The notes under the pieces: generated by a model | What the model saw: only the letters and a program-made list of their open reading frames with translations | The model's database searches: none | What the model was told of the DNA's origin: nothing | Shown here: positions 16,785 to 25,041 of the stretch, piece after piece | How the letters are laid out: each line of letters begins with the position of its first letter | Position numbering within the stretch: the stretch's first letter is position 1 | DNA from: DATCJA01 sp963814955 | GTDB taxonomy: Bacteria; Acidobacteriota; Vicinamibacteria; Vicinamibacterales; UBA2999 | Direction of reading: 5' to 3' | DNA length: 64,000 bases | Assembly (NCBI GenBank): GCA_963814955.1 | Contig: CAWFEX010000011.1 | Span: 62,001-126,000, forward strand | Made by a program: the position numbers and the translations under genes

Positions 16785-19185
16785 TCAAAAGCGCAGCCTG
16801 ACCGACCCAGAGACGAGACGCGGAATCGAGTACTGCCCCTGCACCATGGTGCTTTCTTTGGACAGCAAGTAGATCTTGTTGGAAAGGTTTTCGATGCTGA
16901 GCTGAAGCGACAGACGTGGTCCGGGCCCAGCCGCGGCAGCGTTCCATCCGATCGACAGGTTTTGCGTGAAGTGTGACGGGCACCGCGTCCCGCACAGCCC
17001 CGGTCCGGTTGCGTGCTCGTGCCCTTCGCCGTCCTCGTGCTCATGGTCGCCGGCACCATGACCGCCAGGTGTGCCGCTTCCGTATTCCAGCGCCACCGCG
17101 CCCCAGAGCCTCGTGCGGTTGTCGTGGTACGTCAGGCCCGACGTGAGCGTGTGCGTCTGGTCCATTGGAGCCAGGAACCGACTGGTCTCCGTGAGGTGAG
17201 CGGCCTCGGTCGTGAATCCGGCGATGACCGGGTTGTAGAACCAGACGCGCCCAAACGCGTAATTCAGATACCCGGACACGCCAAGACTCGGAATCCGCCG
17301 GAGTTCCGCCTTCATCTCCACGCCGTAGGCCTTCCCTTTATCGAAACTCGCATAGGTGTAAAACCTGGAATCCGGGAAGAGGGAGGTATGTGGCGGGTCG
17401 TCGCTGAGTCGATAGTAGCTCGTCACGCCGACGTTCATGAGGGCGGCCACGGGCTGCGTGACGCCGATCTCGAATTGATTCTCCTTGATAGGCGGCACAG
17501 GCGGCAGCAGCCGCGCAATCTCGGACACCAGTTCCGTCAGACCCGCACTGCCGGCCAGCACGTTCTCGATGGGGGGCGGGACAAAGAAGTGGTTGTACGA
17601 GCCAAACAGTACCGGTGCCCACTGGAAACCGATACGCAACGTTCAGCCGGGGACTGACGTGCGAATCTGAAATCATCAGGCTGTAGCGGTCAACCCGCAC
17701 GCCCAGGTCGACCGTAAGGCCCGACGTCAATTGCATCTTGTCCTGCACGAACAGACTGCCTTGCCCACCGGTCTTCCTGCCGTTGAACACCACCGGCCGG
17801 GAGACGCCGGGCCCGAGATTGGGGCCTCTGAAGTGGACGTGACTTTCGTTCACCGTGGTCAAATGGGTGAAATCGATCCAGGGCTGACTGAGGTAGTAGA
17901 AATCCTCCCGGGGGCGCAGTATGACGAAGTCCACTCCACCCTTGAGCGTGTGTCGGTTGTAGAGACGTGTCAGGTCGCTCTTGAGGCCGAATGTGCCTAA
18001 GGTGCGTGCTGCGTCGGTTTGCGCGCCATACGGATCGGTGCTCTCAGGGAGCTGACGAACACTCGACCGCCTCTGATAGAAGGTCGTTTGTATCGCGGCG
18101 TCTGACGATCGAACGTGGTCCCACGAGAGCATCAGGCTTTCTGAACGCGTGCGCTGGACATTCTTGAAGTCGGGGCGCAGCAGCGCATCCCGTTCGTCCA
18201 TGGGCAGGTCCATGTTGACGCCATCGCCCATCACCACCAGCTTGATGTGGTTGCTCTCCGTGCCTTGGAAATCGACGCGTCCAAAGCCGCGCAGGCCGCG
18301 ACCTGTGTTGTGGATCGAGCGCGGCGACGGCGGACTGAGAAATCGATCGGACACGAAGCCGCCGAGGTTCAGGTAATAGGCCAGGCGCTCCGTCGCGCCG
18401 CCGAATTCGAGCCCCGCATTGTGCCGTTGCGCCGATCCAGCGCCCAGCGTGATTGATCCTCTGTTCTGCAGCGTCAACCCTGACTTGGTCACGACGTCGA
18501 GAATCCCGCCAAAGCGGCTGCCGTACTCGGCAGGAAAACCACCGGTCATCACGTTGATCGACTCGATATAGTCGACGCCAAGTCCCGGCGAGAACACGGC
18601 GTGCGCGTTCTCCCAGAACTGCACGCCGTTGATGGACGGATTGAGTGCCACCTCGTGTCCGCGGACGTGCACGAAGTCGTCATGACCGCGAATCATGCCG
18701 GGCGCGGACGTGACGATCGCGTCGGGCAGATTCGTCCGCTGCGCCAGCGGAAGCTCCGCAAGCCTTTCCGCAGTGAGGTGCGCGGAACCAGGGGAGAAAA
18801 CCGATGGAAGTGACTCCGCGGCGACTTCCACTGATTCCTGCACGGCTTGTAGTGCGAGCGCCACCTCAATGCTCTGCATCTCGCGCGGCTTCAGAGAGAG
18901 CCTGTACCGTTGCTCCTGAAAGCCGGTGTGAGTAACCGTCAGGGCATAGTCGCCAGGCACCAGCCGCGGGAACGCAAAGCGTCCGTCTTCGGTGGTGGTT
19001 GTCTGCAGTCGTGCAGGCAAAGCTGGGCCCTGCAGCTCGACAACTGAACCGGGCAGGGCGGAACTATCTGCCTGGGCCGTCACAGTGCCGTAAACGCCGC
19101 TGTCTCCCTGGGCGAGCGCGGGAGTGGCAATGGCGAGCGCAAGCGCCACCGCGAAGAGCACAACCTTGATGAGTTGTCGATGCAT
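16785..19185 (-). pseudogene. TonB-dependent receptor 2 with His-rich loop, frame broken once
   Basis: ATG 19185 starts a leader (LIKVVLFAVALALAIATPAL), a CarboxypepD_reg-like domain (VYGTVTAQADSSALPGSVVE), a plug (TNLPDAIVTSAPGMIRGHDD; INVMTGGFPAEYGSRFGG) and barrel strands. One extra base near 17610 separates SPRLNVAYRFPVGTG from LFGSYNHFFVPPPIENV. The second frame continues to 16785 and ends in SVRLRF, a normal barrel terminus. Fragment frames are 17338-19185 and 16785-17639. The extracellular part contains an HGAGDHEHEDGEGHEH stretch and two Cys in GLCGTRC, which suggests a transition-metal cargo. Restored length is about 800 residues. Confidence 0.85.
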
Positions 19186-19199
19186 GTCCGCCTTTTCAA

Positions 19200-19234
19200 G
19201 TCACAAGTCACAAGTCACAAATCACAAGTCACAA
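19200..19234. repeat. Heptanucleotide tandem repeat (GTCACAA)5
   Basis: Five consecutive 7-mers read GTCACAA x3, ATCACAA, GTCACAA, ending 15 bp upstream of the receptor 2 start codon. The lower GC and the position between the ribosome-binding site and the upstream gene suggest slippage-prone leader DNA. Confidence 0.85.
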
Positions 19235-19335
19235 GGCTCGCCAGCGTTCGAAATGACCTACTCGCGTGCTGTTCAAGGCAACATGCGAGCGTCAACGCGA
19301 AGCTTTCGCCTGGAGGCTGACTCGCGAGAATGAGA

Positions 19336-19713
19336 CTAGCTGCGAGGCGGCGGAGGTTCGGGGGGAACGATCCAGTCCGACGGCAACGGCGACAGATAGC
19401 CGATCGGATCATGCGACGTGCGATTGAGAGACGCCGCAACGGAGGTGGCAGGGAGCGCGACTGGGCCAAGCACCGATACCACCACGGTGCCGAGGTCATT
19501 CTGAGTACCCTGCAACCGGCACTTGCTCGAATCCGGCCGCGTGCGGTGCATCGGGCACGTGCCATGGTCGGCCCCATGCGCGCACGTACACACGATATCC
19601 GGAAGAGAGATTCCCAACGTAACGGCAAGAATCGCCGGCCCGGTCATCACCAGAAGGTGCACCGACAGCCACGAAGCTGCCAGATGGCGGAGGGCGGCTC
19701 GAAGACTCGACAC
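19336..19713 (-). CDS. Small exported Cys/His-rich protein, probable copper-handling
   Basis: The 125-residue protein starts at GTG 19713. A hydrophobic leader (WLSVHLLVMTGPAILAVTLG) precedes a metal-binding-like cluster, CTCAHGADHGTCPMHRTRP and then SSKCRLQ (four Cys and three His plus Met within about 35 residues). A second hydrophobic segment (VVVSVLGPVALPATSV) and a Pro-rich tail follow. I recognise the arrangement of CxC, HG..CPMH and a downstream Cys next to a TonB receptor as a recurrent gene neighbour in copper loci. It is the first of four same-strand genes reaching 14978. Function is inferred only. Confidence 0.62.
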   Translation of the reverse strand: MSSLRAALRHLAASWLSVHLLVMTGPAILAVTLGISLPDIVCTCAHGADHGTCPMHRTRPDSSKCRLQGTQNDLGTVVVSVLGPVALPATSVAASLNRTSHDPIGYLSPLPSDWIVPPEPPPPRS

Positions 19714-19758
19714 GTTCGAGTCAGGTTAGTCCCGGCGGAACTCTCCGTCAAGGATGGT

Positions 19759-19780
19759 GGGCCGACCTGAAGGTCGGCCC
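19759..19780. repeat. Intergenic palindrome, GGGCCGACC arms
   Basis: GGGCCGACC-TGAA-GGTCGGCCC is followed by CCTACA in the divergent region between 19713 and 19889. It is identical to the copy at 24992-25013. Confidence 0.87.
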
Positions 19781-19888
19781 CTACACCTTGAACAGGCTGG
19801 CCCACGGAGGCGAGGCAGGATAAGCTGTCGCCGGTTCGACAGCAGGACTTTCGATCCGCTGCCGACAGAAACACAGCGGGAGGACGTC

Positions 19889-20644
19889 ATGAAAGCGTGC
19901 TCGAAATTCGTCGCGGCGTGCCTCGTCGGTGCCCTGGTGCCGCAGGGAGCGGCGCTCGCGGCCGAACTCGTCATCCTGACCAACCAGGGCGCGACGCCGG
20001 GGGTGAGGGAACTCGCCGCCGGGTTCGAGCGCGCGAGCGGCCACAAGGTGATCGTCATCCAGCAGGAGGGTGCCGCACTCGAACAGAGAATCAAGAGCGG
20101 CCCGGCAGACCTTGTCACTGGAAATCCTCCCGCGATTGAGGAGCTCGTCAAGAGTGGCAGGATCGTGGCCGGCACGGTGACGCCGTTCGTGCTCGCCGGT
20201 CTCGGCCTGTCGGTGCGGGCTGGCGCGCCGAAACCCGACATCAGCACCGTGGAAGCCTACAAGGCGACATTGCTCGCGGCGAAGTCGATCGGCTACTCGC
20301 GCGGCTGCAGCGGCACCAATGTCGCGGACGGGATTGCGCAGCTCGGCCTGACCGAGCAGTTGAAAGCCAAGACCAAGTTCACGGCCGGCGGTCCCGTCAC
20401 CGATTATCTGGCTCGCGGAGACTTCGAGATTGGCATTCAGCAGACCAACATCATGGCCGGCGTGCCTGGAACCGATTACGTCGGGCCGCTGCCTGGCGCC
20501 TTGAACAAGCCGTGCCCGTCTAGTGTCGCTCTCTTGACCACCTCGAAAGAACCGGACGCCGCGCGGGCGATGATCAAATTCATGATCTCGCCGGAGGCAG
20601 CGCCGCTGCTCCGCAAGACCCACGCGGAACCCGCCAAGCCGTGA
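19889..20644 (+). CDS. Periplasmic ModA-like substrate-binding protein
   Basis: The 251-residue mature-type ABC solute-binding protein has a signal peptide (MKACSKFVAACLVGALVPQG, cleavage near ALA-AEL). Family motifs include ELAAGFERASGHKVIV, VRAGAPKPDISTVEAYKATL, AAKSIGYSRGCSG and a TTSKEPDAARAMIKFMISPE tail. This is the ModA-like group (COG0725-type), which often binds oxyanions, but no permease or ATPase gene is adjacent, so cargo and transporter are unknown. GGGAGGA precedes ATG 19889. The longer frame from 19754 would translate a palindromic repeat and is rejected. Confidence 0.85.
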   Translation: MKACSKFVAACLVGALVPQGAALAAELVILTNQGATPGVRELAAGFERASGHKVIVIQQEGAALEQRIKSGPADLVTGNPPAIEELVKSGRIVAGTVTPFVLAGLGLSVRAGAPKPDISTVEAYKATLLAAKSIGYSRGCSGTNVADGIAQLGLTEQLKAKTKFTAGGPVTDYLARGDFEIGIQQTNIMAGVPGTDYVGPLPGALNKPCPSSVALLTTSKEPDAARAMIKFMISPEAAPLLRKTHAEPAKP

Positions 20645-20794
20645 AATCGGCGTTTCGAGGGCACCCGCCCGGACGAGTTTGCGGCGCGAGCCGAATGGAT
20701 TCCGGGCTGATACGCGAAACACTGATGGCGACTTGACGCGCAGGTGACACCGGCCCATCATTTGCGCACCCGATCGGGAACGGAGGTTACCGGA

Positions 20795-21633
20795 ATGCGC
20801 ACGCTGCTCGTCGTCGTCGGCGCCGTTGTGCTGGCAGCTCCGTTGCTCGCGCAAGGGATCGTTTCCGGACAAGGGGGCGGCGGCGAAGACAAAGGGGTAT
20901 CGGGCCGGTCAACGCCCTGGGACAGGAAATCCGCCGACCCGCCACGCCAACAGGCCCGCCGCCGCGGCTTGCCGACGGCACGATCGATCTCGGCGACGCG
21001 CTCTGGATTGGTGGCGGTCCCGGCGACATGGCATCGGGGCTGCCGAAAGGCGAGTCGCTTCCGCTGCTTCCGTGGGCGAAAGCGCTGATGGAGGATCGCG
21101 AGAAGCGGCCGAACGACGATCCCTATTACTGGTGCCTGCCGATGGGCGTCCCGCGCGTGACGCCGTACCCGTGGCGTTTCGTGCAGAACTACACGATCAA
21201 GCCGACCCACATGTTCATTCTTCACGAGGCGATCATCCATACGTATCGCCAGATATTCATGGATGGACGCAAGCACCCCTCAGAGCTGGATCCCACCTGG
21301 TTTGGCCATTCGATCGGCGCGTGGGAAAAGGACACGCTCGTCATCGACACGGTCGGCTACAACGACAAGTTCTGGTTCGATCGGAAGGGGACACCCCACA
21401 CCGAGCAGTTGCACACGATAGAGCGGTTCACGCGCATCAACAGGGGGACGCTCGTCAATGCCGTCACGATAGACGACCCGGGCGCGTATTCCCGCCCGTT
21501 TACCGTGACGTTCAACGCCCAGCTCGCCCCTGCGGGCGACGAGTTGATGGAAAATTTCTGTCAGGAGAACAACCAGTTCGGCATTGCGGGTGGCCACGCG
21601 CATCCGTTTGCGGGAGCCGGTCAAAAGCCGTAG
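20795..21633 (+). pseudogene. Exported PDFSGLW-type protein, frame broken once
   Basis: A leader (MRTLLVVVGAVVLAAPLLAQ) is followed by GIVSGQGGGGEDKGVSG in the first frame. The remainder lies in another frame: PVNALGQEIRRPATPTGPPP, DGTIDLGDALWIGGGP and on to the stop at 21633. One base appears missing (or two extra) near 20905. Family signatures are CLPMGVPRVTPYPWR, YRQIFMDGRKHP, WFGHSIGAWEKDTLVIDTVG, DKFWFDRKGTPHTEQL and ERFTRINRGTLVNAVTIDDP. Homologs here are at 44526 and 45683. The function of this exported family is undefined. It lies 30 bp upstream of paralog 2 of the exported family and is probably co-transcribed with it. Confidence 0.78.
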
Positions 21634-21663
21634 CGTGAAGGTGAAAAGCGAAAGGACAGAAAC

Positions 21664-22293
21664 ATGCGCCTCGCTGCTCTGATGGCCACACTGTTCGTGC
21701 TGCTGGTTGGGCAGCCGGTGCTGGCGCAGGAGTGGACAGAGTACGAGAACCGTGTCGATCGTTTCATGGTTCCCGCGCCAGGCCAACCGAAGGTCGAAGC
21801 GATCACGTGGGACTCTGAGTACGGCGCGAAGTTTCCGGGGCGTGTCTACAGCTGGGCGCAGGGCCGGACGCGCTACTCAGTGACGGTGATCGACTACTCC
21901 GATGCCGAGCGGATACATTCGGAGGTGAACCACATAGCGTATCGGGGAGGTCCGGGCTACTGGACGATCGACATCATGGGATCGATCGACTATGCCGCCA
22001 TGCGGTATCGACAGAAGCCGGGCGTCAAGGTCACGTACGACGCCTGGCACTATATCGAGCGCGTCACGGGCCATGAGCTTCAGTTGACCAATCCCGACGA
22101 GTCGCGGTCGTACGTCGGCATCTACCTGCACGAGAATCGGCTGTACGTCCTCGACGCCACCGGCGCCAGTGACGAGGCTCCGCCAATCATCTTCCAGCAG
22201 TCGTTCGGGTTCCTGGATGCAGAGGGGAAGCCCGTCCAGTACAGCAGCTTCTATTTCAATCGCCTTCCCGCACCGCGGCTGGGACGGCAGTAA
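21664..22293 (+). CDS. Exported conserved protein, four-member paralog family (copy 2)
   Basis: The 209-residue protein has a leader (LAALMATLFVLLVGQPVLAQ) and then EWTEYENRVDRF. It shares SEYGAKFPGRVYS, RYSVTVIDYSDAER, GHELQLTNPDESRSY, RLYVLDATG and IFQQSFGFLDAEGKPVQY with copies 1, 3 and 4. It differs in lacking the mid-domain Cys pair and in having APGQPKV instead of FPGQPRV. AGGACAGAAAC precedes the ATG, and the gene sits directly after a PDFSGLW-type gene. No enzymatic motif was recognised. Confidence 0.8.
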   Translation: MRLAALMATLFVLLVGQPVLAQEWTEYENRVDRFMVPAPGQPKVEAITWDSEYGAKFPGRVYSWAQGRTRYSVTVIDYSDAERIHSEVNHIAYRGGPGYWTIDIMGSIDYAAMRYRQKPGVKVTYDAWHYIERVTGHELQLTNPDESRSYVGIYLHENRLYVLDATGASDEAPPIIFQQSFGFLDAEGKPVQYSSFYFNRLPAPRLGRQ

Positions 22294-22310
22294 GGGCGAT
22301 CGGCGACGTT

Positions 22311-23216
22311 TCAATACACGGCGGTCAGCCAATCAGCGTGGAGCGGTGCGGATCCTCGCACAATCGAACGATATTGGCTGCGCAGCGCGTCGGTAACGGG
22401 ACCTGCGGTGCCGTTGCCCACGGGAAGCCGGTCGACGGACGCGATTGGCAGAATCTCGAGGCCAGTACTGCAGAGAAACGCTTCGTCACAGTCATGGACC
22501 TCGGTCCGGTCCACCGGTCGCTCCACGCAGCGGATGCCTAGATCGCTCGCGACGGTAATGAGCGTATCGCGGGTGATCCCTTCCAGAATCTGATCGGTGG
22601 TGCGCGGCGTAGCGAGCACGCCGCGCCTGACGATGAACACGTTGCTCGTGGTGGCTTCGAGAATCTTCCCGCAATCGTCCTGGATGATGAGATCCGTGTA
22701 GCCATCCGTGTCGGCTTGGGCGAGCGCCGCGCGCGAAAACATGCGACTGCCGACGGCCTTCACGCGCGCCGGGTGGTTGTCGCCGCCGCTCCGGACCCAG
22801 GAGCTCACCTGGCAGTGCGCCACGTCTGGCGGCCGATCGGGCCGCGGCCGGGCGCTGATCACAAGGCCAGTACGCTCCGGCGATCGGCCTGGGCCGTTGC
22901 GATCGAGAGGATAAACGGACATCCGGATGTGGATGTCCTCAGTGTAGCGATTCGCACGCACCACCTCCTGAATCCACGCGCTCAACGACTCGCGGCCGAA
23001 CAGTTCATTGAACCGGAGGATCCGCATTGACGCCGTCAGACGGGTCAGATGTTCCTGCAGGCGAAAGAGAAAGAGGTTGCGGCGGTCCTCGTTCCAGTAG
23101 CCGCGCAGCGTCTCATAAGCGATGGGGCCGTGCGCCACTGCCGGCGACAGGAGACTGATCCTCGCCTCGGTCTCCGGAACCAAGGCGCCCTCGAAGTGAA
23201 CGAGACAGGTCTCCAT
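22311..23216 (-). CDS. ilvE: Class IV PLP aminotransferase, branched-chain type
   Basis: The 301-residue fold-type IV transaminase has the catalytic Lys in ARVKAVGSRM near residue 154. The PLP-phosphate and pyridine-contact region is EATTSNVFIVRRGVL near 190, and ILEGITRDTLITVASDLGI near 213 is the family signature. Length and order fit branched-chain amino acid aminotransferase; D-amino-acid transaminase or aminodeoxychorismate lyase remain possible. It converts Leu/Ile/Val and 2-oxoglutarate to 2-oxo acids and Glu in the cytoplasm. It is divergent from the 23233 gene with only 16 bp between the start codons, so their promoters must overlap coding DNA. Confidence 0.85.
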   Translation of the reverse strand: METCLVHFEGALVPETEARISLLSPAVAHGPIAYETLRGYWNEDRRNLFLFRLQEHLTRLTASMRILRFNELFGRESLSAWIQEVVRANRYTEDIHIRMSVYPLDRNGPGRSPERTGLVISARPRPDRPPDVAHCQVSSWVRSGGDNHPARVKAVGSRMFSRAALAQADTDGYTDLIIQDDCGKILEATTSNVFIVRRGVLATPRTTDQILEGITRDTLITVASDLGIRCVERPVDRTEVHDCDEAFLCSTGLEILPIASVDRLPVGNGTAGPVTDALRSQYRSIVRGSAPLHADWLTAVY

Positions 23217-23232
23217 CCGATAATCGCTATGT

Positions 23233-24027
23233 ATGGCCGTGAATGAGGTGCAGGAATGGGCAGGGGCCCTCGCGGCGCTGCTCGAATCGAGCGGCGACAG
23301 CGATCCGGCTCAACTGATCGACGATCTGTGCACGCTCGCGCACGAGATGGGCGATGAGACTGCCGAGGCCTTGCTGGACGCCGATCCAACGCTCAGTCGA
23401 CATGTGCCCGGGCTGACGCGTGCATTCTATCGGCGTGTCGTGCGAAAGGAGATAGCCGAGGCCAAGCGCCTGCTGCAGCAGCCCCGGGACAGCCACGTCG
23501 CGTTCACGGATGTCGCGAGTCCCGCTGTGTTGCGCACCTACAACCGCGTGCGTGAGATGTTCGAGCGTGTCGACTTCGGCGCGTGCCGCTGTTTCGTGAT
23601 GGTTGGCTGCGGCAGAGTGCCGGTGACGATGTTCCACGTCCACGAGCGAACAGAGACAACGCAGATCGTCGGACTCGACATCGTACCGGAGGCCGTCGAC
23701 ACAGCTCGCGAGATTGCCGCTCGATTTGGTTACGCTCGAGTAGTGGCGGAGCTGTGCAATGGACAGGCATACGATTATGGCCGCGCACAGGTCATCTTCA
23801 TCACCAACATGATTTCGGCGAAGGCGGCAATCCTGACGCGCATTGCCGAGAGCGCGCCGGCCGACGTCCTGGTCGTGGTGCGCGAGCCCTACTCCCTGCG
23901 GCGGTTGTGGTCGGAAAGCGGCGAGCGCTCGCTCGATCCGCGGCTCGAAATCGTCGGCAAGGGCAGCACGAATCGGACGCTGTCACGGGACGTCTATCTG
24001 AAGCGCCGCTCCTCCAATCCGACATGA
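23233..24027 (+). CDS. Nicotianamine synthase-like SAM-dependent enzyme
   Basis: The 264-residue protein has a helical N-terminal domain (LIDDLCTLAHEMGDETAEAL, residues about 27-46) and a Rossmann-like C-terminal domain. The SAM-site pattern CFVMVGCGRVPVTMFHV near 123, IVGLDIVPEAVDTAREIA near 150 and QVIFITNMISAKAAIL near 190 parallel the corresponding segments of nicotianamine synthase (VGSGPLP..., DxDPxAN..AR, VVFLAALVGM). That family transfers the aminobutyrate group of SAM to make metal-chelating metallophores. No opine dehydrogenase, racemase or exporter lies nearby, so the product is unknown. A generic class I methyltransferase is the main alternative. Confidence 0.58.
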   Translation: MAVNEVQEWAGALAALLESSGDSDPAQLIDDLCTLAHEMGDETAEALLDADPTLSRHVPGLTRAFYRRVVRKEIAEAKRLLQQPRDSHVAFTDVASPAVLRTYNRVREMFERVDFGACRCFVMVGCGRVPVTMFHVHERTETTQIVGLDIVPEAVDTAREIAARFGYARVVAELCNGQAYDYGRAQVIFITNMISAKAAILTRIAESAPADVLVVVREPYSLRRLWSESGERSLDPRLEIVGKGSTNRTLSRDVYLKRRSSNPT

Positions 24028-24032
24028 AAAAA

Positions 24033-24054
24033 GGGCCGGCGTTGCCGCCGGCCC
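24033..24054 (+). terminator. Rho-independent-like terminator
   Basis: AAAAAA lies before the hairpin GGGCCGGC-GTTGCC-GCCGGCCC, with TCTGTCTT after it. It starts 5 bp past the stop codon at 24027. It is a strong GC stem with a modest U-rich tail. Confidence 0.75.
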
Positions 24055-24262
24055 TCTGTCTTGCGAAGCGAAGGAAACAGTCTAGCGACTGCCTCCGGTG
24101 CTATGTGTCATAGATGCACCTCCCGGCCGCGACCGTATCGTCGTGCTCCCGGAGTTCAGAGAGCGTGGTCGCTGTAAGCCTTTGTTTGGCGTCGCGCGTA
24201 GTAACCGCGACGATGATTCCACGATACCATGTCCCTGCGAAGCAGGAAACAGCCGAGGACCT

Positions 24263-24469
24263 ATGAGCGGCGGACGCGATCGAGGCGACAGTTCTGGGCA
24301 ACCCGGATCGACGCAGGTGCACGCACCGGGCACGGTGTTGTGCAAGTGTGACGATGAAACGCATATCAATCACGACGGTGTGGGTCGTTGTGGCGAGCTG
24401 GAGTTCAAAGACGGGTATTGCCGGGAGTGCTACCGATTGATCAAGGGGCTGAAGCAAGCGACCGATTAG
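24263..24469 (+). CDS. Small Cys-rich putative zinc-binding protein
   Basis: This 68-residue protein was not recognised. From MSGGRDRGDSSG a hydrophilic head leads to a compact Cys/His region: LCKCDDETHINHDG, GRCGELEFKDGYCRECYRLIKGLK. Five Cys plus two His suggest one or two structural zinc sites. The upstream frame is open to 24098, but GAGGACCT directly before ATG 24263 and the loss of any pattern upstream support the short form. Its stop overlaps the stop of the convergent 24466 remnant. Confidence 0.5.
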   Translation: MSGGRDRGDSSGQPGSTQVHAPGTVLCKCDDETHINHDGVGRCGELEFKDGYCRECYRLIKGLKQATD

Positions 24470-24729
24470 GGTCGCTCGCTCCGCGCCGAGTCAGGCGAGT
24501 CGCGTTGAAGCGGCTTAGTCGCCTTTTGTCGTCTCCAGAGCATCCACATGAAACCGGCGACGAACCCGAGTAACGCCGCCAGCAAGATCGAGCCTGACCC
24601 GATCATGGCGCCGACGCTCGCGCTGCCGGACCGCGTTGCGTCGGTGCGAAAGAGGAACGGGAGCGCCAGCGGAAGGACGAACGAGACAACGACCCAGAGA
24701 ATCGCCGTTCCGGCAGGGCCTGGGATACC
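24466..24729 (-). pseudogene. 5'-truncated small membrane protein
   Basis: The C-terminal frame reads AILWVVVSFVLPLALPFLF (TM1), a polar Ser/Gly segment, then SILLAALLGFVAGFMWMLW (TM2) and a charged tail ending PDSARSERP. No plausible start codon or ribosome-binding site lies near 24729. Further upstream the frame becomes Arg/Pro-rich shadow of the 24730 remnant on the other strand. The gene therefore looks cut off at its 5' end. Confidence 0.45.
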
Positions 24730-24953
24730 TCCGGGAGCGCGGTGGTGAGGTTGAAGCCGCGATTGTCGAAGCCGCCCTGCACGCACTGAAGGGCGATCAC
24801 CCGCAGGCGGCCGAGGTCGTTTACGCGGCCCTTCAACGCGCGCATACGGGCAGTGCCGGCTGGATGGTGCCAGTGGAGCCCTTGCCGAACATCTCTGTGC
24901 ACCGTGACGTCTGGGGACCGGTGACGTCATTGCTGCGAAGCCGCGCCGCGTGA
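24730..24953 (+). pseudogene. 5'-truncated helical-repeat protein fragment
   Basis: The frame reads LRERGGEVEAAIVEAALHAL, GDHPQAAEVVYAALQRAH, TGSAGWMVPVEPLPNISVHR and VTSLLRSRAA before the stop. Paired helices followed by a 'GW..PVEP' end resemble the terminal segment of TPR-like proteins of this bacterial group. Left of about 24730 the same frame (RCERGTGAPAEGRTRQR) has no protein character. No ribosome-binding site precedes it. Confidence 0.42.
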
Positions 24954-24991
24954 AGGACAAGCTGGTCTTCTGCTACGCTGACCGGGCCGCC

Positions 24992-25013
24992 GGGCCGACC
25001 TGAAGGTCGGCCC
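24992..25013. repeat. Intergenic palindrome, GGGCCGACC arms
   Basis: GGGCCGACC-TGAA-GGTCGGCCC is followed by CCTACAGTAG, 28 bp upstream of the sugar dehydrogenase start. It is identical to the element at 19759-19780. Confidence 0.87.
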
Positions 25014-25041
25014 CTACAGTAGCGACGAGCCGGAGATCCCT

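Noticed and set aside
24101..24457. 118-codon minus-strand frame opposite the Cys-rich small gene
   Set aside because: No leader, no ribosome-binding site, and Cys/His spacing on the plus strand is the more protein-like signal.
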